Below are positions 7,623-15,949 of a stretch of 64,000 nt of DNA, in pieces; position 1 is the stretch's first letter, and each line of letters starts with the position of its first letter. Made by a program: the position numbers and the translations under genes. Source of the stretch: Streptacidiphilus melanogenes (GTDB lineage Bacteria; Actinomycetota; Actinomycetes; Streptomycetales; Streptomycetaceae); NCBI RefSeq assembly GCF_000787835.1, contig NZ_BBPP01000009.1:151005-215004 (forward strand), written 5' to 3'. The notes under the pieces were generated by a model. That model ran no database searches, was not told the origin of the DNA, and worked only from the letters and a program-made list of their open reading frames with translations.

Positions 7623-8339
7623 TCAGCGCCGGCCGCCGTAGCCGACGGGCAGTGGGGCGCGCAGACCGTCGGGCGCGGCGAGGGCGTGGGCGAGCAGGGG
7701 CGAAGGCTCTCGACCGGCGAGGGTGTCGTGGACGAACTCGGCGGTCACCGACCAGAAGTCGGCCGCGCGGCGCATCAGGAAGTGGTTGGCGCCCGCGACT
7801 TCCAGCCGGGCGACGGGGGCGACGGCGCGGGCCCGCTCGGCGTAGGCGAGGGACTTCGCCGCGGAGGCTTCGCTGTGGTCGCGATCGCCGTGAACGATCA
7901 GCACCCGGCGTGAGGCGAGCTGTTCGACGGGCTCGTCGGGCGGCAGCCAGGGCGCCACGCCGCAGACGCCGACCACCGACTCGTGGCCTGCGGCCCGGAA
8001 CGCCGCGCGGCCGCCGAGCGAGTTGCCGACGAGGCAGACGGGCACGTCCCCGTAGCGGCGTCGCAGCTCCTCCAGGGCCCACAGGGTGTCGGCAAGGGTG
8101 CTGGCTTCTTCGCCGTTCCAGCCGCGGTAGCGGTAACGGAGCGTACGGACGGCGAGGCCGGCCTCGCCGTCGGCGTCCAGCAGTCGGCTGACCAGGGGCC
8201 CCAGCGTCCACTCGACGAAGCGGAGCGGACGTCGGTGGCTGCTCACGGACCCGCCGGGGAGCAGCAGGGCGACGCCCCGGACGGGGCCGCTCGCCTCGTG
8301 GGGGCTGAGTTCGGGCCTGCGCGCCGCGTGCTTGTTCAT
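7623..8339 (-). CDS. Alpha/beta hydrolase
   Basis: The 238-residue protein has the compact alpha/beta hydrolase layout: an N-terminal strand with GVALLLPGGS as the oxyanion region, the nucleophile elbow GNSLGG (Ser about residue 108), an acid in VLIVHGDRDH and the catalytic His in ANHFLMRR. The likely triad is Ser-Asp-His. It has no signal peptide, so it acts in the cytoplasm; the substrate is unknown. The size and the RYRGWNGEE motif resemble dienelactone hydrolase-like or serine-esterase proteins of actinobacteria. The ATG at 8339 has a GGAGGT site 7 bases upstream. The phosphatase gene follows about 100 bases downstream on the same strand. Confidence 0.85.
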   Translation of the reverse strand: MNKHAARRPELSPHEASGPVRGVALLLPGGSVSSHRRPLRFVEWTLGPLVSRLLDADGEAGLAVRTLRYRYRGWNGEEASTLADTLWALEELRRRYGDVPVCLVGNSLGGRAAFRAAGHESVVGVCGVAPWLPPDEPVEQLASRRVLIVHGDRDHSEASAAKSLAYAERARAVAPVARLEVAGANHFLMRRAADFWSVTAEFVHDTLAGREPSPLLAHALAAPDGLRAPLPVGYGGRR

Positions 8340-8621
8340 CGCCACCTCCGGGTCACTCGCGCCGTTCGGCGCTGTGAGTCCACTCTCCGCCGGGTGGCCG
8401 GTCCGTCGGCAGTGTCGGGGCTCCGTTCCGGGAGGGGACATTCGTCATGACGCGGCCTGCGGTGTGTCACGTGAGCTCGCAGACAAGGGCTCTGAAAAGC
8501 CGTCACAGGAGCCAACCGGAGCCGGCAACGGCCCCCGGTGCCGCCCGCCCCACAGCCCTGACCGCCCCCTGGTGGACGCCGCCCACTCGCCCCGGGGCGG
8601 AGGTGTGCCCAGAATCGAGGC

Positions 8622-9530
8622 ATGGGTGAGAAGTGGACGGCTGCCGACCTGCCCGACATGACCGGGACCACGGTGGTGGTCACCGGGGCGACCAGCGGCC
8701 TCGGCCTGGTCACCTCGCGTGAGCTGGCCCGCGTCGGCGCCCATGTGGTGCTCGCCGTGCGCGACACCCGGCGCGGCGAGGACGCCGCGCGCTCCTGCGG
8801 CGGCAGCACCGACGTGCGGGAGCTCGACCTCGCGGACCTGGCCTCGGTACGCCGTTTCGCCGGCGCGTGGGAGGGACCGCTCGACATCCTGATCAACAAT
8901 GCCGGGGTGATGGCCATCCCGCAGCGCCGCACCGTCGACGGCTTCGAGATGCAGCTCGGCACGAACCATCTCGGACCGTTCGCGCTCACCAACCTGCTGC
9001 TGCCGCAGATCACCGGGCGGGTCGTGAGCGTCGCCTCGAACGCCCACCGCCGGCCCGGCGTCGACGTCGACTTCGACGACCTCAACTCGGAGCGTGACTA
9101 CAGCCCGTGGCGGGCCTACCAGCAGTCCAAGCTCGCCGACCTGCTGTTCGTCCGGGAACTGCAGCGTCGCCTCGCCGCTGTCGGCTCCTCCGTCACCGCC
9201 CACGCGGCCCACCCCGGCTACGCGGCCACCAATCTGCAACGCGGGACCGGGAGCGCCGTGCAACGCCTCCTGATGTCGTTCACCAACCGGTTCGTGGCCC
9301 AGTCCGAGAGCATGGGCGCACTCCCCCTCCTCTACGCCGCCACCCAGGAGCTGCCGGGCGGCAGCTACACCGGCCCCGACGGACGCGGCGAACTCAAGGG
9401 CCACCCCGCTCCGGCCGTGCTCAGCGACAACGCCCGCGACCCCGAACGGGCCCGTCGTCTGTGGGAGGTCTCGGAGAGCCTGACCGGGGTCTCCTTCCCG
9501 TTCACGACCCCGCCGGGGTCAGGGTCGTGA
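8622..9530 (+). CDS. Short-chain dehydrogenase/reductase (retinol dehydrogenase-like)
   Basis: The 302-residue protein has the NAD(P)-binding motif TGATSGLG (residues 21-28), the [13 protein letters not shown] block that contacts the cofactor, NNAGV, and the catalytic YQQSK (Tyr/Lys). Length, the extended C-terminus and the [14 protein letters not shown] block place it with the retinol dehydrogenase/WW-domain oxidoreductase-like branch. The substrate is unknown. Its 3' end overlaps that of the aldo/keto reductase on the opposite strand by 29 bases. The ATG at 8622 is preceded by GAGG. Confidence 0.9.
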   Translation: MGEKWTAADLPDMTGTTVVVTGATSGLGLVTSRELARVGAHVVLAVRDTRRGEDAARSCGGSTDVRELDLADLASVRRFAGAWEGPLDILINNAGVMAIPQRRTVDGFEMQLGTNHLGPFALTNLLLPQITGRVVSVASNAHRRPGVDVDFDDLNSERDYSPWRAYQQSKLADLLFVRELQRRLAAVGSSVTAHAAHPGYAATNLQRGTGSAVQRLLMSFTNRFVAQSESMGALPLLYAATQELPGGSYTGPDGRGELKGHPAPAVLSDNARDPERARRLWEVSESLTGVSFPFTTPPGSGS

Positions 9531-10371
9531 ACTCCTCGTCCGTCAGCTGGACCGACGCGGCCGCGATGTTCTCCTCGAGGTGGGCGACCGACGAGGTCCC
9601 CGGGATCGGCAGGATCACCGGGGAGCGGCGCAGCAGCCAGGCGAGGGCGAGCTGCGCGGGCGTCGCGCCGTGGTCCGCGCTCATCTTCGCCAGCGGGCCG
9701 TCAGGGGCGGCGAGCGTGCCCGTGGCGATCGGGTACCAGGGGATGAACGCGAGGTTCTCGGCCTCGCAGTAGTCGACGACCTGCTCGGCGCTGCGGTCGG
9801 CCAGGTTGTAGCGGTTCTGGACCGAGACGATCTCGGCGCTCTCGCGGGCCCGCCGCACCTCGGCGACCGAGACCTCGGAGAGGCCGATGTGACGGATCTT
9901 CCCCTCGCTCTGGAGCTGCGTCAGCGCGCCGAGGGACTCCTCGACCGGAACCTTCGGGTCGATGCGGTGGAGCTGGTACAGGTCGATCCGCTCGACGCCG
10001 AGGTAGCGCAGACTCAGCTCGGCCTGCTGCGTCAGGTACTCCGGTCGCCCGTTGGGGACCCACCGGTCGGGGCCCTGCCGGGTGAAGCCGCCCTTGGTCG
10101 CGATCACCAGGTCGTCCGGGTACGGGTGCAGCGCCTGCTTGATCAGCGGCTCGCTGACGGCCGGACCGTAGGAGTCTGCCGTGTCGATGAACGTGACCCC
10201 GAGCTCGACCGCCCGCCGCAGCACCCGGACCGCCTCGTCCGGGTCCCGCGGCTCACCCCAGACGCCGGGCCCGGTGATGCGCATGGCCCCGAATCCGAGG
10301 CGGTGCACCGGCAGGTCGCCGCCGAGGGGGAAGGTGCCGGAGGCTGCTGCGGGTGACGACGTGCTGACCAC
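9502..10371 (-). CDS. Aldo/keto reductase
   Basis: The 289-residue protein carries the aldo/keto reductase signatures: [11 protein letters not shown] at the N-terminus, FIDTADSYG with the catalytic Asp and Tyr, the Lys of VIATKGGF, and LYQLHRID with the catalytic His. The C-terminal NADPH-binding motif [16 protein letters not shown] is also present. It reduces a carbonyl of unknown identity. The GTG at 10369-10371 is preferred because AAGGAA lies just upstream; a longer form from 10425 would add 18 residues without family support. Its last 29 bases overlap the end of the convergent SDR gene, so the two mRNAs would be complementary at their 3' ends. Confidence 0.9.
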   Translation of the reverse strand: MVSTSSPAAASGTFPLGGDLPVHRLGFGAMRITGPGVWGEPRDPDEAVRVLRRAVELGVTFIDTADSYGPAVSEPLIKQALHPYPDDLVIATKGGFTRQGPDRWVPNGRPEYLTQQAELSLRYLGVERIDLYQLHRIDPKVPVEESLGALTQLQSEGKIRHIGLSEVSVAEVRRARESAEIVSVQNRYNLADRSAEQVVDYCEAENLAFIPWYPIATGTLAAPDGPLAKMSADHGATPAQLALAWLLRRSPVILPIPGTSSVAHLEENIAAASVQLTDEEFTTLTPAGS

Positions 10372-10448
10372 GGGTATTCCTTCTTTCCAGGCGTACCGAC
10401 GACGTTCTACGGGCCAAGATCCCATGTCGCAGCGCTGCGACGCTTCCG

Positions 10449-10472
10449 GCCCTCACCCCTTCGGGTGAGGGC
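10449..10472. terminator. Hairpin with CTTC loop, likely terminator
   Basis: A perfect 10-bp stem, GCCCTCACCC with GGGTGAGGGC, encloses a CTTC loop. It lies about 100 bases beyond the stop of the SRPBCC gene on the minus strand and before the reductase start, so it most likely ends the MarR-SRPBCC transcript. No U-run follows, as is common in high-G+C bacteria. Confidence 0.65.
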
Positions 10473-10578
10473 GCCGTCGAGGTGCCCGCCAGGGGCCCGA
10501 GCCCACCATGGACTTGTCCGCGCACCTACCCGCCGGGGGAAGGAGGAACCCCCACCGTGGTCGTGAGCGGAGTCGCGG

Positions 10579-10998
10579 TCACGCGGCGGTTTCCAGGAGG
10601 CGCTTGAGAGTGGCGAGTTCGGTGTCGACGAGGGCGATCTGCTCGTCGAAGAAGGCGTCGCTGAACGCCGGGGGCTGAAAGAAGGTGATCATGAATTCGC
10701 TGCCCGTGCCGTTGGGGACGACCCGGGCGGGGACCTGCCAGGACGCCTGCTCCTCGACGTAGTCGTGGTCGAGGAGGCCGAGGTCGGCATTGCTGCGGAT
10801 GCGCAGGCGGGCGGGTCCGTGCGGGGTGGCCATCAGCCACCAGTCGGGGTCGTCGGTGGGCTCGATCGCCTTGACGTTGACCACGGCCCACGCGGGCCAG
10901 TTGGCCGGATCGGCGAGAAAGGCGAACACGTCGGCGACGGGGCGGGCGATGGTGACGGTCTTCGTGACGGAGCGGGCGGTGGCGGGGGTGGTGCTCAT
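10579..10998 (-). CDS. SRPBCC family protein
   Basis: The 139-residue protein has the START/SRPBCC pattern: an N-terminal strand (VTKTVTIARPVADVFAFLAD), the WPAW segment and a long C-terminal helix (FFDEQIALVDTELATLKRLLE). These domains bind hydrophobic ligands in a deep pocket; some act as polyketide cyclases, others as stress proteins. The start codon overlaps the stop of the upstream MarR gene in an ATGA, so the two are translationally coupled. A MarR repressor controlling one small ligand-binding protein suggests that the ligand is the inducer or its metabolite, which is inference. Confidence 0.85.
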   Translation of the reverse strand: MSTTPATARSVTKTVTIARPVADVFAFLADPANWPAWAVVNVKAIEPTDDPDWWLMATPHGPARLRIRSNADLGLLDHDYVEEQASWQVPARVVPNGTGSEFMITFFQPPAFSDAFFDEQIALVDTELATLKRLLETAA

Positions 10999-11459
10999 GA
11001 GGAGGTGCTTCCCTTTCCTGGCGGTGGGGTCGTGACGCCGACCAAGTCCCGGATCCAGTCCTCCAGTTGGCGGCGACGGTCGGGCGTGAGGGCGGCGAAG
11101 AAGTGAGCGTCGTTGCGGTCGGCGATCTCGGCGAGGCGAGGCGCGAGGTCGCGTCCCTGCTCGGTGAGGGTCAGCCGCAGGATGCGCCTGGAGTCCGGGT
11201 CGGGTTCGCGGGAGATCAGGTCTTTGGCGATCAGCCGGTCCACCAGGCGGGAGACCGCGCCGACATCGATGTCGACGTAGCGGGACACCTCGCGGGTGGT
11301 GGTCGCGTCGCCCCGGTAGACGGTGATCAGCACGGCCCACTGGGCCACGGTCACGCCGTGCTCGGCGAGTTGCTTCTCGAAGCGGCCGTGGACCTCGTCG
11401 GACAGGCGGCGAAGCCAGTAGCCGAGGTGGTCGTGCAGCCCGCTGGTCTGTGCAGTCAC
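10995..11459 (-). CDS. MarR family transcriptional regulator
   Basis: This 154-residue winged-helix protein shows the MarR core: LGYWLRRLSDEVHGRFEKQL, the recognition region TTREVSRYVDIDVGAVSRLVDRL, and the wing REPDPDSRRILRLTLTEQGR. It probably represses its own operon with the coupled SRPBCC gene and is released by a small aromatic or lipophilic ligand. The GTG at 11457-11459 is preferred over an ATG at 11516 because the longer form would place a perfect palindrome (11486-11501) inside the coding region and adds a Cys-rich tail not seen in the family. CTGGAACT precedes the GTG. Confidence 0.9.
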   Translation of the reverse strand: MTAQTSGLHDHLGYWLRRLSDEVHGRFEKQLAEHGVTVAQWAVLITVYRGDATTTREVSRYVDIDVGAVSRLVDRLIAKDLISREPDPDSRRILRLTLTEQGRDLAPRLAEIADRNDAHFFAALTPDRRRQLEDWIRDLVGVTTPPPGKGSTSS

Positions 11460-11485
11460 AGTTCCAGGGTGAACTCCGGAACAAC

Positions 11486-11501
11486 TGTTGTCAAGACAAC
11501 A
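11486..11501. promoter_or_regulatory. Perfect palindrome, probable MarR operator
   Basis: The 16-bp sequence TGTTGTCAAGACAACA is a perfect inverted repeat of 7 bp with a 2-bp centre, 27 bases upstream of the MarR start. On the minus strand it overlaps a TTGACA -35 hexamer. Length and position fit a site for the MarR dimer and autoregulation. Confidence 0.75.
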
Positions 11502-11521
11502 ATAGTCGCCCTGCACAGCAC

Positions 11522-11553
11522 GGAGCGCCCGTCGGTCGGCCGACGGGCGCTCC
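11522..11553. terminator. Hairpin terminator
   Basis: A perfect 14-bp stem (GGAGCGCCCGTCGG with its complement) around a TCGG loop lies 30 bases beyond the stop of the minus-strand secreted-protein gene at 11584. It separates that gene from the MarR promoter region. Confidence 0.8.
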
Positions 11554-11583
11554 GGAAGGGACGAGTGGGGGACGGCCGCCGGA

Positions 11584-11982
11584 TCAGGCGCCGGGAATGC
11601 GGGCGCAGATGGCCTTGGCCGTGACCTGGAAGGTGGTTCTGGTGGTGTTGCGGATGGTCCCCCGGTAGGAGGTGTCGCTGATCGGTCCGGCCTCGTAGAC
11701 GTACACGCCGCTGCTGATGTAGTTGTTCGGCGTGACGCCTCCGCCGGTGACCAGCGTCCCGTCGGGGCAGGTGGCGATGACGGTGCAGAAGGAGTCAGGG
11801 CCGCAGGTCTGGGTGTGCGACACCTGGGCGTAGTGGACCGGTGCCTTCGCCACCGCGTGACGGGCGGGCACTGCTGCCGGGGCGGGCGCGGCCGCGCTCA
11901 GCGCGAGGAGCGCGGACAGGGCCGTGAGGCCGAGAGCCGACGCGGCTCCACGACGGGTGAGCGGACGAGATCCGGTGTGCAT
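11584..11982 (-). CDS. Small secreted protein, unknown function
   Basis: The 132-residue product has a long signal peptide (residues 1-37) with two arginines before the hydrophobic core (PLTRRGAASALGL) and a likely AxA cleavage site near APAAVPA. The mature part is beta-rich, with TCGPDSFCTVIATCPDGT, which holds three cysteines close together, and a fourth near the C-terminus (AICARI). This suggests a small disulfide-stabilised extracellular domain. No family was recognised. It is a single gene ending at the hairpin 11522-11553. The ATG at 11982 begins the signal peptide. Confidence 0.7.
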   Translation of the reverse strand: MHTGSRPLTRRGAASALGLTALSALLALSAAAPAPAAVPARHAVAKAPVHYAQVSHTQTCGPDSFCTVIATCPDGTLVTGGGVTPNNYISSGVYVYEAGPISDTSYRGTIRNTTRTTFQVTAKAICARIPGA

Positions 11983-12210
11983 GGGCCGATGACCTGCTTT
12001 CTTGGGAGCTGCCCCCTGCGCGGAGGGCCACGACGGCCCCGGGCGGGGCGCCTCGTCTCATCGTGCGATGAACACACCAAGGAGCAGGCTGGACACACCC
12101 GTACCTCCACCTCATCGGCCTAGAGTTCGCCCTCCCCACTCCACATTCGGAGCGCCCTGGGCGCGACCGGGACGCCAACTCCCGCAGCACCGCCGGGTTG
12201 TCGAACTCGA

Positions 12211-12594
12211 TCAGCGGGAGGGATCCAGCTCGGCCTCGTCCGGCGCGCTCGCGGCGTAGGCGGGCGGGCGGAGGTGTTCGACGTGGCCGAGGGCCTGGTC
12301 GAGGAGGTCGGCGACGTGGTCGTCGTACAGGGAGTAGACGATCGAGCGGCCGCGCCGCTCGGCATTGACCAGACCGAGGTTGCGCAGCAGGCGCAGTTGG
12401 TGGGAACAGGCGGAGCGCTCCATGCCGACGGCGTCGGCGAGATCGGTGACCGCACAGGGGCCCTCCTGGAGCTGGGCCAGGATCAGCAGCCGTGACGGGG
12501 TGGCGAGCGCCTGCAGCGTCATGGCGACCGTGGCCGCGCCGACGGCGTCGAGGCGTTCGCGTGCGGAGACGGTGCGGTTCATCCCGTGGCCCAT
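12211..12594 (-). CDS. ArsR/SmtB family metal-sensing repressor
   Basis: The 127-residue protein is a winged-helix ArsR regulator (LATPSRLLILAQLQEGPCAVTDLADAVGMERSACSHQLRLL). The last helix carries DDHVADLLDQALGHVEH, which is the Asp-x-His-x10-His-x2-His pattern of alpha5 sensors such as CzrA and NmtR (Zn, Co or Ni). The metal probably bridges the dimer and releases DNA. Its divergent neighbour is a PIB-4 metal ATPase, its expected target. The ATG at 12594 lies 6 bases after a TATGAT -10-like sequence and lacks a clear ribosome site, which suggests a leaderless transcript. An ATG at 12582 is the alternative. Confidence 0.9.
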   Translation of the reverse strand: MGHGMNRTVSARERLDAVGAATVAMTLQALATPSRLLILAQLQEGPCAVTDLADAVGMERSACSHQLRLLRNLGLVNAERRGRSIVYSLYDDHVADLLDQALGHVEHLRPPAYAASAPDEAELDPSR

Positions 12595-12600
12595 CCCACC

Positions 12601-12647
12601 ATCATACTGAGCACACATGAAGACGCATTCACATGTTCCCGTATAGT
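12601..12647. promoter_or_regulatory. Divergent promoter/operator of the metal-efflux genes
   Basis: The 98-base gap between the ArsR gene and the ATPase gene holds an inverted repeat TGAA-N6-TTCA at 12618-12631, close to the half-sites of ArsR/SmtB operators. It lies between a TATGAT -10-like hexamer for the ArsR side (12606-12601, minus strand) and a TATAGT -10-like hexamer for the ATPase side (12642-12647). A bound repressor could block both promoters. The -35 boxes are not obvious. Confidence 0.55.
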
Positions 12648-12692
12648 TGGGTTAATCGAAGCCTTTCCCTCCGCTTGGAAGAGCACCCATCC

Positions 12693-14678
12693 ATGTCGAC
12701 CACCCTCCTCGACCGCCCCGCCGCGCCGACGGCGTCGTCCGTCGCACCGCGACGCAGGACGCGCGTCCTGGCGCTGGCCGAGGCGCGCTGGGCGCTCGCC
12801 GCTCTGGCGCTCTTCGCGATCGCGCTGCCGCTCCAGCTCGCGGGGGTCACCGCGTGGGTCTGGGGTCCGCTGTACGCGCTCTGCTACGCGGCCGGCGGCT
12901 GGGAGCCCGGCTGGGCCGGGATGACCGCGCTCAAGGAGAAGACGCTCGACGTCGACCTGCTCATGATCGTCGCAGCGCTGGGAGCGGCGGCGATCGGACA
13001 GGTACTGGACGGCGCCTTGCTCATCGTCATCTTCGCCACCTCCGGGGCCCTGGAGGCGCTGGCCACCACCCGTACCGCCGACTCGGTGCGCGGCCTGCTC
13101 GACCTCGCGCCCGCGACCGCCACCCGGTTGCTGGACGACGGGGCAGAGGAGACGGTCGCGACCGAGGCGCTCGCGGTCGGCGACGTGATCCTCGTCCGCC
13201 CCGGGGAGCGTGTCGGCGCTGACGGCCGAGTGCTGGACGGCGCGAGCGAGGTCGACCAGGCCACCATCACCGGCGAGCCGCTCCCGGTCGCCAAGCAGGA
13301 GGGCGACGAGGTCTTCTCCGGCACGCTCAACGGCACCGGCGCCCTCCGCGTGAAGGTCGAGCGCGACGCCTCCGACTCGGTCATCGCCCGCATCGTCGCC
13401 ATGGTCGAGGAGGCGTCCGAGACCAAGGCCCCCACCCAGCTGTTCATCGAGAAGGTCGAGCAGCGCTACTCGCTCGGCATGGTCGCCGCGACCCTGCTGG
13501 TCTTCGCCGTCCCGCTCGCTTTCGGTGCGGCTCTGTCCGGGTCGCTGCTGCGCGCCATGACGTTCATGATCGTCGCCTCCCCGTGCGCCGTCGTGCTCGC
13601 GACGATGCCGCCGCTGCTGTCCGCGATCGCCAACGCCGGACGACACGGCGTGCTGGTCAAGTCGGCCGTGGTGATGGAGCAGCTCGGCCAGGTCCAGGCC
13701 GTCGCCCTGGACAAGACCGGCACCCTGACCGAGGGCACGCCCCGCGTCACCGACCTGCGCCCGCTCCCCGACAGCGACCTGACCGAGGACCAGCTGCTGG
13801 CTCTCGCTGCGGCTGCGGAGCACCCGAGCGAGCACCCGCTCGCCCGCGCCGTCGTCGACGCCGCGCGTACCCGCGAGCTGCCGCTGACCGCGGCGGAGGA
13901 TTTCACCTCCGCCCCCGGCGTCGGCGTCACCGCCACCGTCGAGGGCCGCAAGGTCACCGTCGGCGCCCCCGCCCGTCTCCTGGAGGGGCACGCGGAGGCG
14001 GACGCGGGTGCCGCGGTCATCACGGGAGAGCTCGAGGACGCCGGACGCACCGCCGTGCTGGTGCTGCGCGACGGCACCCCGGTGGGCGTGCTCGGCATCG
14101 CGGACCGGCTACGCGCCGATGCCGCCGCCACCGTGGCCCGCCTCGGTGAGCTCACCGGCCAGGCGCCGATCCTGGTCACCGGTGACAACCCGCGGGCCGC
14201 CGCGCGGCTGGCCGCCGAGGTCGGCATCTCCGACGTGCGCGCCGGGCTGCTGCCGCAGGACAAGGTCACCGCGGTCACCGAGCAGGAGCGGGCCGGCCGT
14301 CGCACCATGGTCGTCGGCGACGGTGTCAACGACGCCCCGGCGCTGGCCGCCGCCCACACCGGCGTCGCCATGGGTCGCGCGGGTTCCGACCTCGCTCTGG
14401 AGACCGCCGACGCGGTCGTCGTCCGCGACGAGCTGGCCACCGTCCCGACGGTGATCGCGCTGTCCCGACGGGCCCGCAGGCTTGTCCTGCAGAACCTCGT
14501 CATCGCCTCCGTGTTCATCACCGGCCTGGTCGTCTGGGACCTCGCGGGTCGTCTGCCGCTGCCCCTGGGCGTGCTGGGCCACGAGGGCTCCACCGTCATC
14601 GTCGGCCTCAACGGCCTGCGCCTGCTGCGCGACGCCGCCTGGCGCCGCGCGGGCGACGAAGAGGCGGCGCCCCGGTGA
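12693..14678 (+). CDS. P1B-type heavy-metal transporting ATPase, PIB-4 subgroup
   Basis: The 661-residue pump lacks an N-terminal metal-binding domain. It shows the actuator motif TGEPLPV, the phosphorylation motif DKTGTLTEG (Asp at about 340), the EHPSEHPLARAVV nucleotide-domain His and GDGVNDAPAL. The transmembrane metal site has SPC (about 296-298, ASPCAVVLATMP) and a final-helix HEGST (about 630), the pair that defines PIB-4 ATPases such as CtpD/CoaT, which move Co, Fe(II) or Zn. Divergence from an ArsR sensor with a zinc/cobalt site supports metal efflux. The ATG at 12693 fits the family start and has GGAAGAG upstream; the frame also allows a start 20 codons earlier. A CDF-like transporter follows. 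Confidence 0.93.
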   Translation: MSTTLLDRPAAPTASSVAPRRRTRVLALAEARWALAALALFAIALPLQLAGVTAWVWGPLYALCYAAGGWEPGWAGMTALKEKTLDVDLLMIVAALGAAAIGQVLDGALLIVIFATSGALEALATTRTADSVRGLLDLAPATATRLLDDGAEETVATEALAVGDVILVRPGERVGADGRVLDGASEVDQATITGEPLPVAKQEGDEVFSGTLNGTGALRVKVERDASDSVIARIVAMVEEASETKAPTQLFIEKVEQRYSLGMVAATLLVFAVPLAFGAALSGSLLRAMTFMIVASPCAVVLATMPPLLSAIANAGRHGVLVKSAVVMEQLGQVQAVALDKTGTLTEGTPRVTDLRPLPDSDLTEDQLLALAAAAEHPSEHPLARAVVDAARTRELPLTAAEDFTSAPGVGVTATVEGRKVTVGAPARLLEGHAEADAGAAVITGELEDAGRTAVLVLRDGTPVGVLGIADRLRADAAATVARLGELTGQAPILVTGDNPRAAARLAAEVGISDVRAGLLPQDKVTAVTEQERAGRRTMVVGDGVNDAPALAAAHTGVAMGRAGSDLALETADAVVVRDELATVPTVIALSRRARRLVLQNLVIASVFITGLVVWDLAGRLPLPLGVLGHEGSTVIVGLNGLRLLRDAAWRRAGDEEAAPR

Positions 14679-14846
14679 GTCGCCGCGCCCCGGGCGGGCG
14701 AGGCGGTCTTCGCCCCCGCGACGGGGCGGCCCACCCCACGATCACCGTCTGCCGGGGCTGCCGCCGCAGGTGCGTGGCAACCCCCAGCCGGACCCAGAGC
14801 TCCTCAGGACGACCCGCTCGGCCAGCGATCTCCGGATGACTACTGT

Positions 14847-15464
14847 GTGCGTGTGACCGGAGCAAAGGACGACGTCGTCGAGGTGTCCAGGGCCGTACTG
14901 CTGCGGCGCGGCTTCGCCCTGGAGTACGCCACGCTGGGTTGGAACGTCGTCGGCATCGCCGTTCTGGCCGTCGCGGCGGTCACCGCACGGTCGGTGGCGC
15001 TGGCGGGATTCGGTCTGGACTCGCTCATCGAGATCGGCGCCTCCACCGTGGTGATCTGGGAACTGTCGGGCACCGGCGAGGAGCGGCAGCGGCGCGCGCT
15101 CCGGCTGATCGGGATCGGTTTCGCGCTGCTCGCGGCGTACCTGTCGGTGCAGTCCACCGTGGTGCTGGCGACGGGCTTTCGGCCACACCACTCGACGCTG
15201 GGGATCGTGTGGACGGCCATCACCGCCGCGGTGATGTTCCTGCTCGCCTTCGGCAAGGCCCGCACCGGTGAGGCGCTGGACAACCCGGTGCTCAGAACCG
15301 AGGGACGGGTCACCCTCATCGACGGTCTGCTCGCTGCCGCCGTGCTGCTGGGACTGATGCTCAACCTGACACTGGGCTGGTGGTGGGCCGATCCGGCCGC
15401 CGGGTACGTCCTGGTCTACTACGCCGTCCGGGAGGTCAGGGAGATCTTCTTCGCTGAGCAGTGA
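14847..15464 (+). CDS. Cation diffusion facilitator-like transporter (no C-terminal domain)
   Basis: The 205-residue membrane protein has five or six helices. The second carries GFGLDSLIEIGAS, the aspartate-bearing segment of CDF transmembrane helix 2. The fifth begins TLIDGLLAAAV and leads to the ADPAAGYVLVYYAV motif seen in CDF proteins. It stops after the membrane domain, about 90 residues shorter than full CDF transporters, which have a cytoplasmic metal-sensing domain. The classic HxxxD site is not complete, so the metal and direction are uncertain. Position after the ArsR/PIB-4 pair suggests the same metal stress. The start is one of two GTG codons at 14847 and 14853. Confidence 0.75.
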   Translation: MRVTGAKDDVVEVSRAVLLRRGFALEYATLGWNVVGIAVLAVAAVTARSVALAGFGLDSLIEIGASTVVIWELSGTGEERQRRALRLIGIGFALLAAYLSVQSTVVLATGFRPHHSTLGIVWTAITAAVMFLLAFGKARTGEALDNPVLRTEGRVTLIDGLLAAAVLLGLMLNLTLGWWWADPAAGYVLVYYAVREVREIFFAEQ

Positions 15465-15561
15465 CCCGCCGGTTGCCCGATCCCGCTCACCAGACGCTCC
15501 GCCAGGAGGAGGTTCCCGAACGCATCCCGCGGCGTCCGTGCCCCGCCTGTAGCATCGGCGC

Positions 15562-15936
15562 ATGTCGACACCTGACGCGCTGCTCGTTGAGATCGCCACC
15601 ACCGTCGAAGCCGAGCAGACCAATCAGATGCCCCTGACCGTGCTCGTCCACGGCGCGGTCATCACCGGCAGGCTCGTCCCGGAAGGGGTGTGGCGCGAGC
15701 ACGTCGCCGAACTCCTGCGGGACTCCGAGCGGTTGGGGCCCTTCGCGGGCATCTTCAAGGGACCGGCCGACAACGCTCCGTCCCGGACGGCCGAAGCTCC
15801 TTCGCACCTGCACTTCCACCTGGCCCGGATTCTCCAGGGCCATGTGGGCATCCCGGAGACCGGCGGCATGTACCGGATCGCCATCAAGGACGTCAGCGCC
15901 TGGACCGCAGGGGATTTCAGCTACGTCGACCTGTAG
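15562..15936 (+). CDS. GvpU-like conserved protein
   Basis: The 124-residue soluble protein has the pattern LTVLVHGAVITGRLVPEGVW followed by a helix (EHVAELLRDSERLG) and HLHFHLARILQG...GGMYRIAIKDVSAWTAGDF. This resembles GvpU, an accessory protein in gas-vesicle clusters, which also occurs alone in actinobacteria. No other gas-vesicle gene lies in this window, so a vesicle role is unsupported and the name rests on remembered similarity. The histidine-rich HLHFH segment might bind metal. The ATG at 15562 begins a good N-terminal helix. Confidence 0.6.
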   Translation: MSTPDALLVEIATTVEAEQTNQMPLTVLVHGAVITGRLVPEGVWREHVAELLRDSERLGPFAGIFKGPADNAPSRTAEAPSHLHFHLARILQGHVGIPETGGMYRIAIKDVSAWTAGDFSYVDL

Positions 15937-15949
15937 CCACGGTGCCGGG

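Noticed and set aside
15562-15936. Gas-vesicle cluster suggested by the GvpU-like protein
   Set aside because: No gvpA, gvpF or other vesicle gene is present in the window.
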